From positions 4,885,501 through 4,949,500 of the forward strand of contig NZ_JARBAX010000001.1 of NCBI RefSeq assembly GCF_028807635.1: a stretch of 64,000 bases of DNA, written 5' to 3'. Source of the stretch: Streptomyces spiramyceticus. Its GTDB lineage: Bacteria > Actinomycetota > Actinomycetes > Streptomycetales > Streptomycetaceae. Shown here in pieces: positions 37,877 through 45,293 of this stretch. The notes below the pieces were generated by a model. That model was not told where the DNA came from, made no database searches, and saw only the letters and a list, made by a program, of their open reading frames with translations. The position numbers were made by a program, and so were the translations under genes. Position 1 is the first letter of the stretch, and each line of letters starts with the position of its first letter.

Positions 37877-38608
37877 ATGAGCGGAACAGGACGTACAGAA
37901 GACGGCCGCGGCCGGCTCGGCAACGCATTGTCCGGGCTGGCCGTGGCCGTCGGCTGTGTGCTCTTCCTCGGCGGCTTCGCCTGGGGAGCGGTGGAGTACA
38001 AGCCGTACACCGTGCCCACCGATTCGATGACCCCGTCGATCAAGGCGGGGGACCGGGTGCTCGCGCAGCGAATAGACGGCAGCCAGGTCCGGCGCGGAGA
38101 CGTCGTCGTCTTCACCGATGCGGTGTGGGGCAATCTGCCGATGGTGAAGCGCGTGGTCGCGATCGGCGGCGACAAGATCGCCTGCTGTGACGAGCAGGAC
38201 CGGCTCACCCTCAACGGCAAGCCCATCGAAGAACCGTATCTGCAGGACGGGGAGCCGGCGTCGACCACTCCCTTCACGTCCGAGGTGCCCGAGGGCCACC
38301 TCTTCCTGCTCGGTGACGAGCGGCGTACGTCGGTGGACTCGCGCGGACACATCACGGACGCCGCAAAGGGAACGGTTCCGGTGGGCAAGGTGGACGCGCG
38401 AGTGGACGCCGTTGCCTGGCCGCTGGGCGGGATGATCGACCGGCCGGGGACCTTCGCGGCGCTGCCGGGCGGGGTCTCGACTCCGGGACCGGTCGCTCTG
38501 GTGGTGGGCTCGGTGGTGGCGGGCGTGGTGCTGATCTTCGGTGGAGCGGCGTACGGGCCGGTCGCGCAGCGGGTCAGGCGCAGGAAGGTGAGCACGGGTG
38601 GACGGTGA
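37877..38608 (+). CDS. sipZ: Type I signal peptidase SipZ
   Basis: 243 aa from ATG 37877. N-terminal helix LAVAVGCVLFLGGFAWGAV, catalytic Ser50 in PTDSMTPS and Lys91 in PMVKRVVAIGG. The conserved box E appears as LGDERRTSVDSRGH, with Glu instead of the usual His after GD, a variation from its three paralogues. A C-terminal helix (GPVALVVGSVVAGVVLIFGG) then a basic tail. The nudix gene start overlaps its end by 11 nt. Confidence 0.9.
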   Translation: MSGTGRTEDGRGRLGNALSGLAVAVGCVLFLGGFAWGAVEYKPYTVPTDSMTPSIKAGDRVLAQRIDGSQVRRGDVVVFTDAVWGNLPMVKRVVAIGGDKIACCDEQDRLTLNGKPIEEPYLQDGEPASTTPFTSEVPEGHLFLLGDERRTSVDSRGHITDAAKGTVPVGKVDARVDAVAWPLGGMIDRPGTFAALPGGVSTPGPVALVVGSVVAGVVLIFGGAAYGPVAQRVRRRKVSTGGR

Positions 38609-39200
38609 CGTGAACCGTGGTACGACGGGTGACGTGACCGGTGGTGCGACGGGTGACGTGACGAGTGACGTGACGAGTGACGTGATGAGTGACGTGATGG
38701 GCGAGGTGACCGGGGCGGCGCCGCTGCGGAAGGTCGCACGGGTGATCCTGCTCGACCCGGACGACCGCGTCCTGCTGATGCACGGGTACGAGCCCGACGA
38801 TCCGGCGCTGACCTGGTGGTTCACGCCGGGGGGCGGCCTTGAGGGCGACGAGACGCGGGAGCAGGCCGCGCTGCGCGAGCTCGCCGAGGAGACTGGAATC
38901 ACAGAGGTCGAGCTCGGGCCTGTGGTCTGGCAGCGGACCTGCTCGTTCCTGTTCGACGGACGGCGCTGGGAACAGGACGAATGGTTCTACCTGGGCCGCA
39001 CTGCACAGACCGAGACCTTCATGGACGGACTCACCGGCCTTGAGCAGCGGAGCGTCGCGGGGCTGAGGTGGTGGACCTCCGCCGAACTGTCCGCGACGCG
39101 TGAGACGGTGTACCCCATCAAGCTCGCCGGGCTGCTGCGTACGCTGCTGGACGAGGGTCCTCCGAGTACGCCGATCGTCTTGGCCCCGGAAGTCGCATAG
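38598..39200 (+). CDS. Nudix hydrolase with tandem-repeat N-terminus
   Basis: 200 aa as called from GTG 38598. The Nudix box GGLEGDETREQAALRELAEETGI fits Gx5Ex7REUxEExGU exactly, so the catalytic Mg-binding glutamates are present; such enzymes hydrolyse nucleoside diphosphates linked to another moiety. The first ~40 residues are GDVT/SDVT/SDVM repeats from 12-bp DNA repeats rich in GTG and ATG, so several in-frame starts are possible. The folded domain begins near APLRKVARVILLD (about residue 41). Substrate unknown. Confidence 0.88.
   Translation: MDGDVNRGTTGDVTGGATGDVTSDVTSDVMSDVMGEVTGAAPLRKVARVILLDPDDRVLLMHGYEPDDPALTWWFTPGGGLEGDETREQAALRELAEETGITEVELGPVVWQRTCSFLFDGRRWEQDEWFYLGRTAQTETFMDGLTGLEQRSVAGLRWWTSAELSATRETVYPIKLAGLLRTLLDEGPPSTPIVLAPEVA
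38651..38710 (+). repeat. 12-bp tandem repeat at the start of the nudix gene
   Basis: Five units in register: gggtgacgtgac, gagtgacgtgac, gagtgacgtgat, gagtgacgtgat, gggcgaggtgac, with one more similar unit upstream (about 38627). Each unit is four codons, so copy-number change keeps frame and adds or removes potential GTG/ATG starts. Confidence 0.85.
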
Positions 39201-39255
39201 GGGCGCACGGGGCTGGCGCACAATAGGGGGACGCAAGGCTGAAGGGGAACATGCC

Positions 39256-39564
39256 ATGAGCGCCGAGGACCTCGAGAAGTACGAGACCGAGATGGAGCTG
39301 AAGCTCTACCGGGAGTACCGCGATGTCGTCGGTCTGTTCAAATACGTGATCGAGACCGAGCGGCGTTTCTACCTCACCAACGACTACGAGATGCAGGTGC
39401 ACTCGGTGCAGGGCGAGGTTTTCTTCGAAGTCTCCATGGCGGATGCCTGGGTCTGGGACATGTACCGGCCGGCCAGATTCGTCAAGCAGGTGCGGGTGCT
39501 CACGTTCAAGGACGTGAATATCGAGGAGCTCAACAAGAGTGATCTCGAACTTCCGGGTGGCTGA
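39256..39564 (+). CDS. DUF2469 family protein
   Basis: 102 aa from ATG 39256 (GGGGAA site upstream). MSAEDLEKYETEMELKLYREYRDVVGLF is the invariant opening of this small actinobacterial family, found between rnhB/nudix-type genes and yraN. The sequence is extremely conserved and acidic, with many aromatics; no function is known. It lies upstream of yraN. Confidence 0.92.
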   Translation: MSAEDLEKYETEMELKLYREYRDVVGLFKYVIETERRFYLTNDYEMQVHSVQGEVFFEVSMADAWVWDMYRPARFVKQVRVLTFKDVNIEELNKSDLELPGG

Positions 39565-39647
39565 GTTTTCCACAACTGACGCACTGTCCACCAAGATCCA
39601 CTAGCTGACGGGGTTCGCGGCACATTCGGTTCCGGAGGTGGAACCGG

Positions 39648-40016
39648 ATGAACGCGAAGAACGCAACAGGAGCACTCGGCCGGTACGGCGAGGAGCTGGC
39701 GGCACGCAGGCTCACCGAGGACGGTATGACCGTCCTGGAGCGCAACTGGCGCTGCCGCGCAGGGGAGATCGACATTGTCGCCAGGGACGGCGACGCGCTG
39801 GTCATCTGCGAGGTCAAGACCCGCAGAGCGGGACCGTTCGAGCACCCGATGCAGGCCGTCAGGTCCATCAAGGCCGAGCGGCTGCGCCGTCTCGCCGAGC
39901 GCTGGGTGCACGAGCACGGCGGGCCGCCGCCGGGCGGGGTGCGTATCGATCTCGTAGGGGTGGTGCTGCCCCGGCGCGGGGCGCCCGTCGTCGAGCATGC
40001 GCGGGGGGTGGCCTGA
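39648..40016 (+). CDS. yraN: YraN/UPF0102 putative endonuclease-fold protein
   Basis: 122 aa from ATG 39648. It has the restriction-endonuclease-like core [10 protein letters not shown]...ICEVKTRR, with the D and ExK residues of the fold, at about residues 42-65. YraN proteins are usually encoded next to yifB (comM), as here, and are suspected Holliday-junction-resolvase-like proteins; activity is unproven. The stop overlaps the yifB start (TGATG). Confidence 0.93.
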   Translation: MNAKNATGALGRYGEELAARRLTEDGMTVLERNWRCRAGEIDIVARDGDALVICEVKTRRAGPFEHPMQAVRSIKAERLRRLAERWVHEHGGPPPGGVRIDLVGVVLPRRGAPVVEHARGVA

Positions 40017-41128
40017 TGGGGTTCGCGCGTACGTGCTCGGTGGCGCTGGTCGGCGTCGAGGGTGTGGTGGTTGAGGTCCAGGCCGATCTGGAGCCGGGAG
40101 TGGCCACTTTCGCGCTGGTGGGGCTGCCCGACAAGAGCCTGGTCGAGAGCCGGGACCGGGTGCGGGCGGCTGTGGTGAACTCCGGCGCTGACTGGCCGCA
40201 GAAAAAGCTCACTGTGGGGCTCAGCCCGGCCTCTGTACCCAAGAGCGGCAGCGGATTCGATCTGGCCGTCGCCGTGGCTGTCCTGGGTGCGGCGGAGCGT
40301 ATCGACCCCAAGGCGATCGCCGACCTGGTGATGATCGGGGAGCTGGGGCTCGACGGCAGGGTCCGGCCGGTGCGGGGCATCCTGCCCGCCGTCCTGGCTG
40401 CGGCCGAAGCCGGGTACAGCCAGGTCGTCGTACCGGAACAGACGGCGGCTGAGGCCGCGCTCGTGCCCGGGGTGTCGATCCTGGGCGTACGGAGTCTGCG
40501 GCAGCTCATCGCTGTGCTGACGGGTTCCGAGGTGCTGGATGAGGAACGGGTGGGGGAGGGCCGACCCGACGCCATGCTCGCCGGGCTCATGCTGCCGGGT
40601 GCCGGGGCGGGCACCGGGCTGGCCGTCGGTGGCTGCGGAGGCGAAGGCGACGGGCCGGACCTCGCGGATGTCGCGGGACAGCATGCGGCTCGGACGGCCC
40701 TGGAGGTCGCGGCGGCCGGCAACCACCATCTTCTGCTGCACGGCCCGCCGGGGGCCGGGAAAACGATGCTCGCCGAGCGGATGCCCGCGATTCTGCCGCC
40801 GCTGACCAGGCAGGAGTCGCTGGAGGTCACGGCGGTGCACTCAGTGGCCGGCATCCTGCCGCCGGGCGAGCCACTGGTCAGGACCGCGCCGTACTGCGCA
40901 CCGCACCACTCGGCGACGATGCAGTCGCTGGTGGGCGGGGGCAACGGGCTGCCGAGGCCGGGGGCCGTTTCGCTCGCGCATCGCGGAATTCTCTTTCTGG
41001 ACGACGCAAGCGACGGCCAGTGCACCCGCGGGGCCAGCAAGGCCCGTCAAGGGCGTCAGGTGGGCGTTGAGGCCAGCGTACGCCGCTGGAAGCCCCGGAG
41101 TTCGGGCTGGACGTGTTGGCGCGGTTGA
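40016..41128 (+). pseudogene. yifB: YifB/ComM (Mg-chelatase-like AAA+ ATPase), 3' part lost
   Basis: The intact part begins FARTCSVALVGVEG and contains the Lon-protease-like fold domain and the AAA+ Walker A GPPGAGKT at residues 243-250. Homology runs to LAHRGILFLD (to residue 329, position ~41004), where Walker B should read LDEAPEF followed by about 210 more residues. Instead the frame runs through 41 unrelated residues to a stop at 41126. Full-length family members are ~540 aa, so the C-terminal ATPase and zinc portions are missing. ComM is a branch-migration helicase used in natural transformation; this copy should be inactive. It marks the left edge of the accessory DNA. Confidence 0.85.
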
Positions 41129-41198
41129 TGGCCCGCTGAGGGACTTGCTCCACGCAGCGGACCACGGTTCGTCGATCGTTCGGCGACGCGTGCACCGG

Positions 41199-41266
41199 TG
41201 TGACTGAGTTCTTCAGATGGCCCGTGAGCGGTTGAGTTGGCCCGGCTGAGCATCAGAGGTGGCTCG
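41199..41266 (+). repeat. Left transposon end with three sub-repeats
   Basis: Terminal repeat 41199-41251. After TGTGAC come TGAGTTCTTCAGATGGCCCG (41205-41224), TGAGCGGTTGAGTTGGCCCG (41225-41244) and a diverged 22-bp copy (41245-41266). These are probable transposase-binding sites. Confidence 0.85.
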
Positions 41267-41497
41267 CCGGTAGCGGTTGGCGCTTTCATCTGCGGTGTTT
41301 TCGCGGGAAGCGGCAAGAGAAGTTGCTCGGGCGGGCTGTGCTGGGGGCATGGAGGCATTGGTCCGTACACCGGCCGTCGTGTCGGGGCCGGTTTGGTCGC
41401 ACAGCTGCACGCCCATCACTGTGCGGTGCGTGTCTGCATCGCCCAGTGATGGGCTACTCCGAGGAGGCCGATCAGCTCCGGAGGACGTTACCTTTAG

Positions 41498-41590
41498 CCG
41501 CTCCCGCTCCCGCTCCCGCTCCCGCTCCCGCTCCCGCTCCCGCTCCCGCTCCCGCTCCCGCTCCCGCTCCCGCTCCCGCTCCCGCTCCCG
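41498..41590. repeat. (CCGCTC)n microsatellite, about 15.5 copies
   Basis: 93 bp of uninterrupted CCGCTC units, with one degenerate unit after it. It lies inside the transposon, 45 bp beyond the end of the secreted-protein gene. Confidence 0.98.
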
Positions 41591-41635
41591 CATCCGTTGT
41601 GGGTACTGTCCCCGACAGGACGGGCTCGTCGTTTC

Positions 41636-42115
41636 CTACGGCGTGGTGAGGTTCAGCTTGTACGTGGGCTCACCCTCGACCCAGGTGTCGACGAGGTCAC
41701 CGTTCGACTCGTGGCCTTCGACGCGCAGGTTCAGAGTGAAGCGGTAGGTGCCAGGCCCCGCGTAGCGCAGCTCCTTTACATCCAACGGGGCGCCGTCCTT
41801 GGACACGCTGAGTAGATGCGACCACGTCACACGGCACTCGGGGAGCTCCCTCCACGGAGAGAACGGGGATGAGATGAAGCACCTCGCCGACTCCAGCTCA
41901 AACTTCAACGTCTCACCGTCAGTGGACGCGCACAACTCAACCTTTGAGCTCATGTACTTCCAACCGTCATCCGTGCGGAAGTCCTCGATGGAACAGACTT
42001 TCCCGGCCCCCGGCACCGGGGCCGCGCTGGCCGTAGTGGCCGACGTCGATAGCGCACCGGCGACCAGCAACGAAGCGCCCAAGAGCATGGGAAGAGACGA
42101 CTTTCGGACCGACAT
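41636..42115 (-). CDS. Small secreted protein, transposon cargo
   Basis: 159 aa from ATG 42115 with GAGAGG 7 nt upstream. A clear Sec signal peptide: MSVRKSS, hydrophobic LPMLLGASLLVAGAL, then cleavage after TTASA (mature protein starts near APVPGAGK). The ~128-residue mature part contains three or four Cys (KVCSIEDF, VELCAS, ARCFIS, ECRVTW), consistent with two disulfides, and alternating beta-like segments (GTYRFTLNLRVEG, PTYKLNLTTP). No known family is recognised. It is the only gene between the transposon ends. Confidence 0.75.
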   Translation of the reverse strand: MSVRKSSLPMLLGASLLVAGALSTSATTASAAPVPGAGKVCSIEDFRTDDGWKYMSSKVELCASTDGETLKFELESARCFISSPFSPWRELPECRVTWSHLLSVSKDGAPLDVKELRYAGPGTYRFTLNLRVEGHESNGDLVDTWVEGEPTYKLNLTTP

Positions 42116-42892
42116 GAGGGATCCTCTCGCGGAGTCGACACAAACGAAGGGCCTGGACACGCGCCACGACCGGCGGAAGGTCCGCCCCCGCGCGACAGCC
42201 TGCCCAGCCGCCCACCCCTGTGAAGGCCGCCGCGACCGCGCGGCGGACGGGCAACGGGCGCCCGCAGGAACAACCTGTCCGCAGCCGCGTCCGACCTCAC
42301 TCGAACACCACGCGATGGCCGGAACCTCACCAGGGCAGCGAAAAGATCGCGTCATCGCTTCCGTCCAGCACAAAAGCCAGGGGCCCGCCCAGCGGCCACC
42401 AGGCGTCACCCCCGTCCCGTGTTCCACCTGTCTGACGCCTTTTCCCTCGCAGCCAGCCCATCCGGAGGCAGCGGACCCCCGGCACCTGCACCAGAGTCAC
42501 GACTCATTCCCCATCGCTCACCCGAGTGATCACCCCCCCGATCTCAGCCACGACGTAGCCAACACCGGGCGAAGGCGGCGTCCCTGGCGGTGTCGGCCCC
42601 CGGCCGGGCCAGGCACTGGGGCCGCTAACCCGACCATCGAGAGCACCCGAGACTCCACAGGCGAGCGCTTGACACCGTCCTAAGCACCGAGGATCGGAAT
42701 CAGCTTCTCACCCACGGCTGAACACGCACCGGCCAACTGCGACGCTCAGCCGGGCCAACTCAACCGCTCACGGGCCATCTGAAGAACTCAGTCACAACCG
42801 GACGCCAGCAATCATTCGATCAGCTGCGCATTGCGTGAGCAGGCTGAGCTGGTCCAACGTGGAAGCAGGGCTAATCGCTGGGAGGTCGCGCG
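42116..42892. other. Gene-free stretch spanning the right transposon end
   Basis: 777 bp. The first part is upstream DNA of the secreted-protein gene (its promoter is expected here). The right terminal repeat is at 42744-42796 and the target duplication at 42797-42801. The open frames here lack ribosome-binding sites and read as compositional artefacts. Confidence 0.5.
42729..42796 (-). repeat. Right transposon end with three sub-repeats
   Basis: Terminal repeat 42744-42796, exact complement of the left end over 53 bp. Plus-strand units are a diverged copy (42729-42750), cgggccaactcaaccgctca (42751-42770) and cgggccatctgaagaactca (42771-42790), followed by gtcaca. Confidence 0.85.
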
Positions 42893-43978
42893 ATGGGCTT
42901 CTCTATCAAGATCGCACCCGGGGTTCGGGTCCGCGCCTCATCCCGCGGGATCGGGGCGAGCGTAGGACCGCGAGCTGCCCGAGTGCATGTCGGTGGTGGT
43001 CGGACGGGCTTTTCCACCGGCATCGGGCCGGTCGGCTACTACACGAGCGCTGGCCGGCGGCGCGGCGGTGGAGCCCGTACAACGCTCGCCGCACTTGAGC
43101 GTCAGGCGCGAGCCGCTCAGAAAGCCGATGAGTACGACGCTGTCGCGCGGGCAGAGGCGGAACTGGTCTCCGTGCACCTGGAGGAGTTCCAGCCCGCTGT
43201 TGCTCCCGTGGTGCCAGCACCAATGCCGGTCGACGAGAAGGCACTGCGCCGCACGCTGCGACAGCAGGCCCGCGAAGGTATCTCGTGGTGGAAGTTCTCG
43301 GCTCGATCCTTGGCACGCAAACAAGCCGACGAGCGACTGCCCGCCGCCATCCAGGAAGAGACGGCGCGCCGGGCGGACGAACAGGCGGCGACTCAGACCA
43401 CGGCCGATATTGAGTGGGCTCTGCTGGCCAGCGGCGACCCTCACACGGTGATCGCAGCGCTGGAGGCGGCCTTCGAGGACAACGCATCCCCAGCGGCAGC
43501 GGTCGACTGCACAGGCGCTTCGGCGACCGTAGTCATCACGATTCCGCCGCCGTCCATGGTGCCGGAGCGCAAACAGGCGACCACTCCGTCCGGTGCGCCG
43601 ACGCTCCACAAGCGCACGAAGACCGAGCGGAACGACCTGTACATCCAATCGCTGGCCTCGACTGTATTGGCGACTGTAAAAGAGGCCCTGGCCGTTGCAC
43701 CCAGCCTCAAGGAGGTTGCCATCCTTGTCGTGAGACAGGACCCGGCGGCGGCGCGGCCGGAGGACTACCTCGCCGCCATCTACGCTGGCCGCTTCACCCG
43801 CGATCGACTGGCAGCACGCAACTGGCAACAGGTGGACCCAGTTGCCGAGTTGCTTCTCGCGCCCAGCTCGATGCTGCATCGGCGGGGGCAAGCTGGCGAG
43901 GTGACACCGCTCAATCTCACTGCGGAGCCAGAACTCGCGGCCGTTGTGCAGCAGTTGCGGGCGAACCTGACGAGCTGA
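42893..43978 (+). CDS. DUF4236-domain protein
   Basis: 361 aa from ATG 42893 with a GGAGG site 8 nt upstream. The N-terminal ~60 residues (MGFSIKIAPGVRVRASSRGIG, SVGPRAARVHVGGGRTGFSTGIGPVGYYT) match DUF4236, a short Gly-rich beta domain found at the start of many bacterial and phage-associated proteins. The middle is helical and charged (ARTTLAALERQARAAQKADEYDAVARAEAELV), and the C-terminal ~130 residues (KRTKTERNDLYIQSLASTVLATVKEALAVAPSLKEVAILVVRQD) form a second domain resembling those that follow a nuclease-like beta sheet, but I cannot assign it. Function unknown. It is the first intact gene right of the transposon. Confidence 0.75.
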   Translation: MGFSIKIAPGVRVRASSRGIGASVGPRAARVHVGGGRTGFSTGIGPVGYYTSAGRRRGGGARTTLAALERQARAAQKADEYDAVARAEAELVSVHLEEFQPAVAPVVPAPMPVDEKALRRTLRQQAREGISWWKFSARSLARKQADERLPAAIQEETARRADEQAATQTTADIEWALLASGDPHTVIAALEAAFEDNASPAAAVDCTGASATVVITIPPPSMVPERKQATTPSGAPTLHKRTKTERNDLYIQSLASTVLATVKEALAVAPSLKEVAILVVRQDPAAARPEDYLAAIYAGRFTRDRLAARNWQQVDPVAELLLAPSSMLHRRGQAGEVTPLNLTAEPELAAVVQQLRANLTS

Positions 43979-44055
43979 TGTGGGAGCCCTCAGCATGAGG
44001 CGCGGAAGCGGTTGTTCATAGGGGCGCCGACGCCCGAGTCGTCGGGTGCACCACG

Positions 44056-44262
44056 GTGCAGGAGCACACCCCACCGTGGGGCTGGACCGAGCAGGAACTC
44101 TCCGAGCCAGCGCACTGCCTGTACACAACGGTGACCGATCCGGCTTACCGGGTGCACAAGCCCGGAACTCTCATCGTCCTGTGGGCCGTGGACCGAGCTG
44201 CCCACGAAGGCAAGGACTGGGTGCGGCGGGGCTGCATGTTCCCGGGGCTGGTCCGCTACTAA
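44056..44262 (+). CDS. Hypothetical protein, possibly a gene fragment
   Basis: 68 codons from GTG 44056. The peptide (QEHTPPWGWTEQELSEPAHCLYTTVTDPAYRVHKPGTLIVLWAVDRAAHEG) has natural composition but no recognised family, and the frame stays open a further 57 bp upstream, so it may be the remnant of a larger gene. The ribosome-binding site is weak. Confidence 0.35.
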   Translation: MQEHTPPWGWTEQELSEPAHCLYTTVTDPAYRVHKPGTLIVLWAVDRAAHEGKDWVRRGCMFPGLVRY

Positions 44263-44837
44263 CCAAACGCAGGGCTTCGAGCTGATGCACGAGGTTCAGC
44301 GCACCCGCAACCGCATCTACCTTCATGGCCCGCGCCGCCGAGCGGATCGCATCGCTGGAGGACATGTGCCGGCACAGCCTGTCGCGCGAATGAGGCTGCT
44401 GGCGACGTGGGCCGCGGGCCCCACCCAAGCGGACGCTCGCGTCTGTTCGGCCGGGAGCAACCCGCCCCACTCGCCTTTAGGCCACGCGCGTCGAACGTGG
44501 CCCACTTCATCGTCGACATCGAACCCTCCGGGGCGCAGGCGTTCGCTTGCTTGCTGTACAGAGGACGCCTTGTTCTGGTTGTGGTTCGCTTGCGAAGGCG
44601 AGGATGGCTGGCCGCTTACCTCCTTACGCTGCAACGAATGCGCCAGTGGTAAGCGGCGCGTGCTCCAGGTCCTGGAGCACGGCCGCGCAGACGGCGCTGT
44701 CCTCCGCCCCAGAGCGGCACTGGCCCCAGCCTGGCTAGGCTAAGAGCCCGGACACGTCAGAAATCCCCCATCCGATGAAATACGGATGGGGGATGCTCTC
44801 ATCTGATCGCGGTTCGTGGCGATCAAGGGAGAGAAGG
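44263..44837. other. Decayed region with a hairpin
   Basis: No single supported gene. Two frames swap protein-like sequence (AHFIVDIEPSGAQAFACLLYR in one, DALFWLWFACEGEDGWPLTSLRCNEC in another around 44500-44640), as expected of a frameshifted relic. A 12-bp hairpin, arms 44763-44774 (atcccccatccg) and 44783-44794, probably terminates the convergent minus-strand gene or this relic. Confidence 0.4.
44763..44794. terminator. Hairpin terminator
   Basis: Perfect 12-bp arms with an 8-nt AT-rich loop (atgaaata). It lies 44 bp beyond the stop of the minus-strand 122-aa gene. Confidence 0.7.
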
Positions 44838-45206
44838 TTAGACAGGGGCGAAGGCGCGGCGATACCGTTCCTTCATTTCGATGTGGTCACGCCGAAAGCG
44901 ATCAAGCATGACCCTGCCGGATTCGGTTAGCCGGAAGTACCCTCCAGGCAGTTCTTCCAGCATGCCGATCTCGATCAGGGCGTAGAAATGCCGTTCCGGC
45001 TCCCGCGTGAAGGCGCTCGGCCCGGCGAGCTGATCTTGATGGTAGATCGCAGCCGCACGGTGTCGAACCGATACGCCCCCGAACTTCTCTTCCTGCTCAA
45101 CCTCCAAGATGGCTTCGCAAAGAGCATGATCGTACGCTGCCGCAGCGTTACCTTCTAGTGACCCTCGGTAATAGCCACTGATGCCAGACATCCCTCGGGC
45201 GCTCAT
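44838..45206 (-). CDS. Small winged-helix-like protein, partner of the HD-domain gene
   Basis: 122 aa from ATG 45206 with GGAGG 4 nt upstream. No family is recognised. The C-terminal half (FYALIEIGMLEELPGGYFRLTESGRVMLDRFRRDH) looks like the third helix and wing of a winged helix. It lies 87 bp downstream of the HD-domain gene on the same strand, so the two may form an operon. A longer start (45254) has no ribosome-binding site. Confidence 0.6.
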   Translation of the reverse strand: MSARGMSGISGYYRGSLEGNAAAAYDHALCEAILEVEQEEKFGGVSVRHRAAAIYHQDQLAGPSAFTREPERHFYALIEIGMLEELPGGYFRLTESGRVMLDRFRRDHIEMKERYRRAFAPV

Positions 45207-45293
45207 GCGTCCTCCATGCTTCCGTGCAGGATGCGCGCCACCGTAGCAGATCAATACGATCTTGCTTTATGAGGATGTGGCTGATCGGCAGCG

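Larger units (their letters stand above)
41129..41635. other. Junction DNA: no supported gene
   Basis: Contains the left half of a transposon (left terminal repeat at 41199-41251) and the hexanucleotide microsatellite. At 41086-41103 a different frame reads LEAPEF, resembling the expected YifB continuation, but similarity stops there. Open frames across the microsatellite give only Arg-Ser or Arg-Glu repeats and are not credible genes. Confidence 0.6.
41199..42796. mobile_element. Non-autonomous transposon with TGT...ACA ends carrying a secreted-protein gene
   Basis: 1,598 bp bounded by perfect 53-bp terminal inverted repeats (41199-41251 and 42744-42796). The outermost bases are 5'-TGT and ACA-3', and the element is flanked on both sides by the direct repeat ACCGG (41194-41198 and 42797-42801), a 5-bp target duplication. 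Each end holds three tandem ~20-bp sub-repeats. TG/CA termini, multiple internal end repeats and 5-bp duplications characterise elements using Mu/Tn7/Tn552/IS21-type DDE transposases. No transposase is inside, so movement would need one in trans. The only gene is a small secreted protein on the minus strand. Confidence 0.88.

Noticed and set aside
41086..41103. LEAPEF in an alternative frame as continuation of YifB Walker B after an 86-bp insertion
   Set aside because: Only about six residues agree and the following sequence reaches a stop without YifB similarity; chance cannot be excluded.
41498..41590. CRISPR-like periodicity
   Set aside because: Units are 6 bp with no spacers, so it is a simple-sequence repeat.
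41213..41747. Arg-Ser and Arg-Glu repeat proteins across the CCGCTC microsatellite
   Set aside because: The repeats come only from the hexanucleotide tract; no ribosome-binding site or conserved part.
44285..44743. A 152-codon frame downstream of the 68-codon hypothetical gene
   Set aside because: Reads as a mixture of shifted pieces with no ribosome-binding site; treated as decayed DNA.
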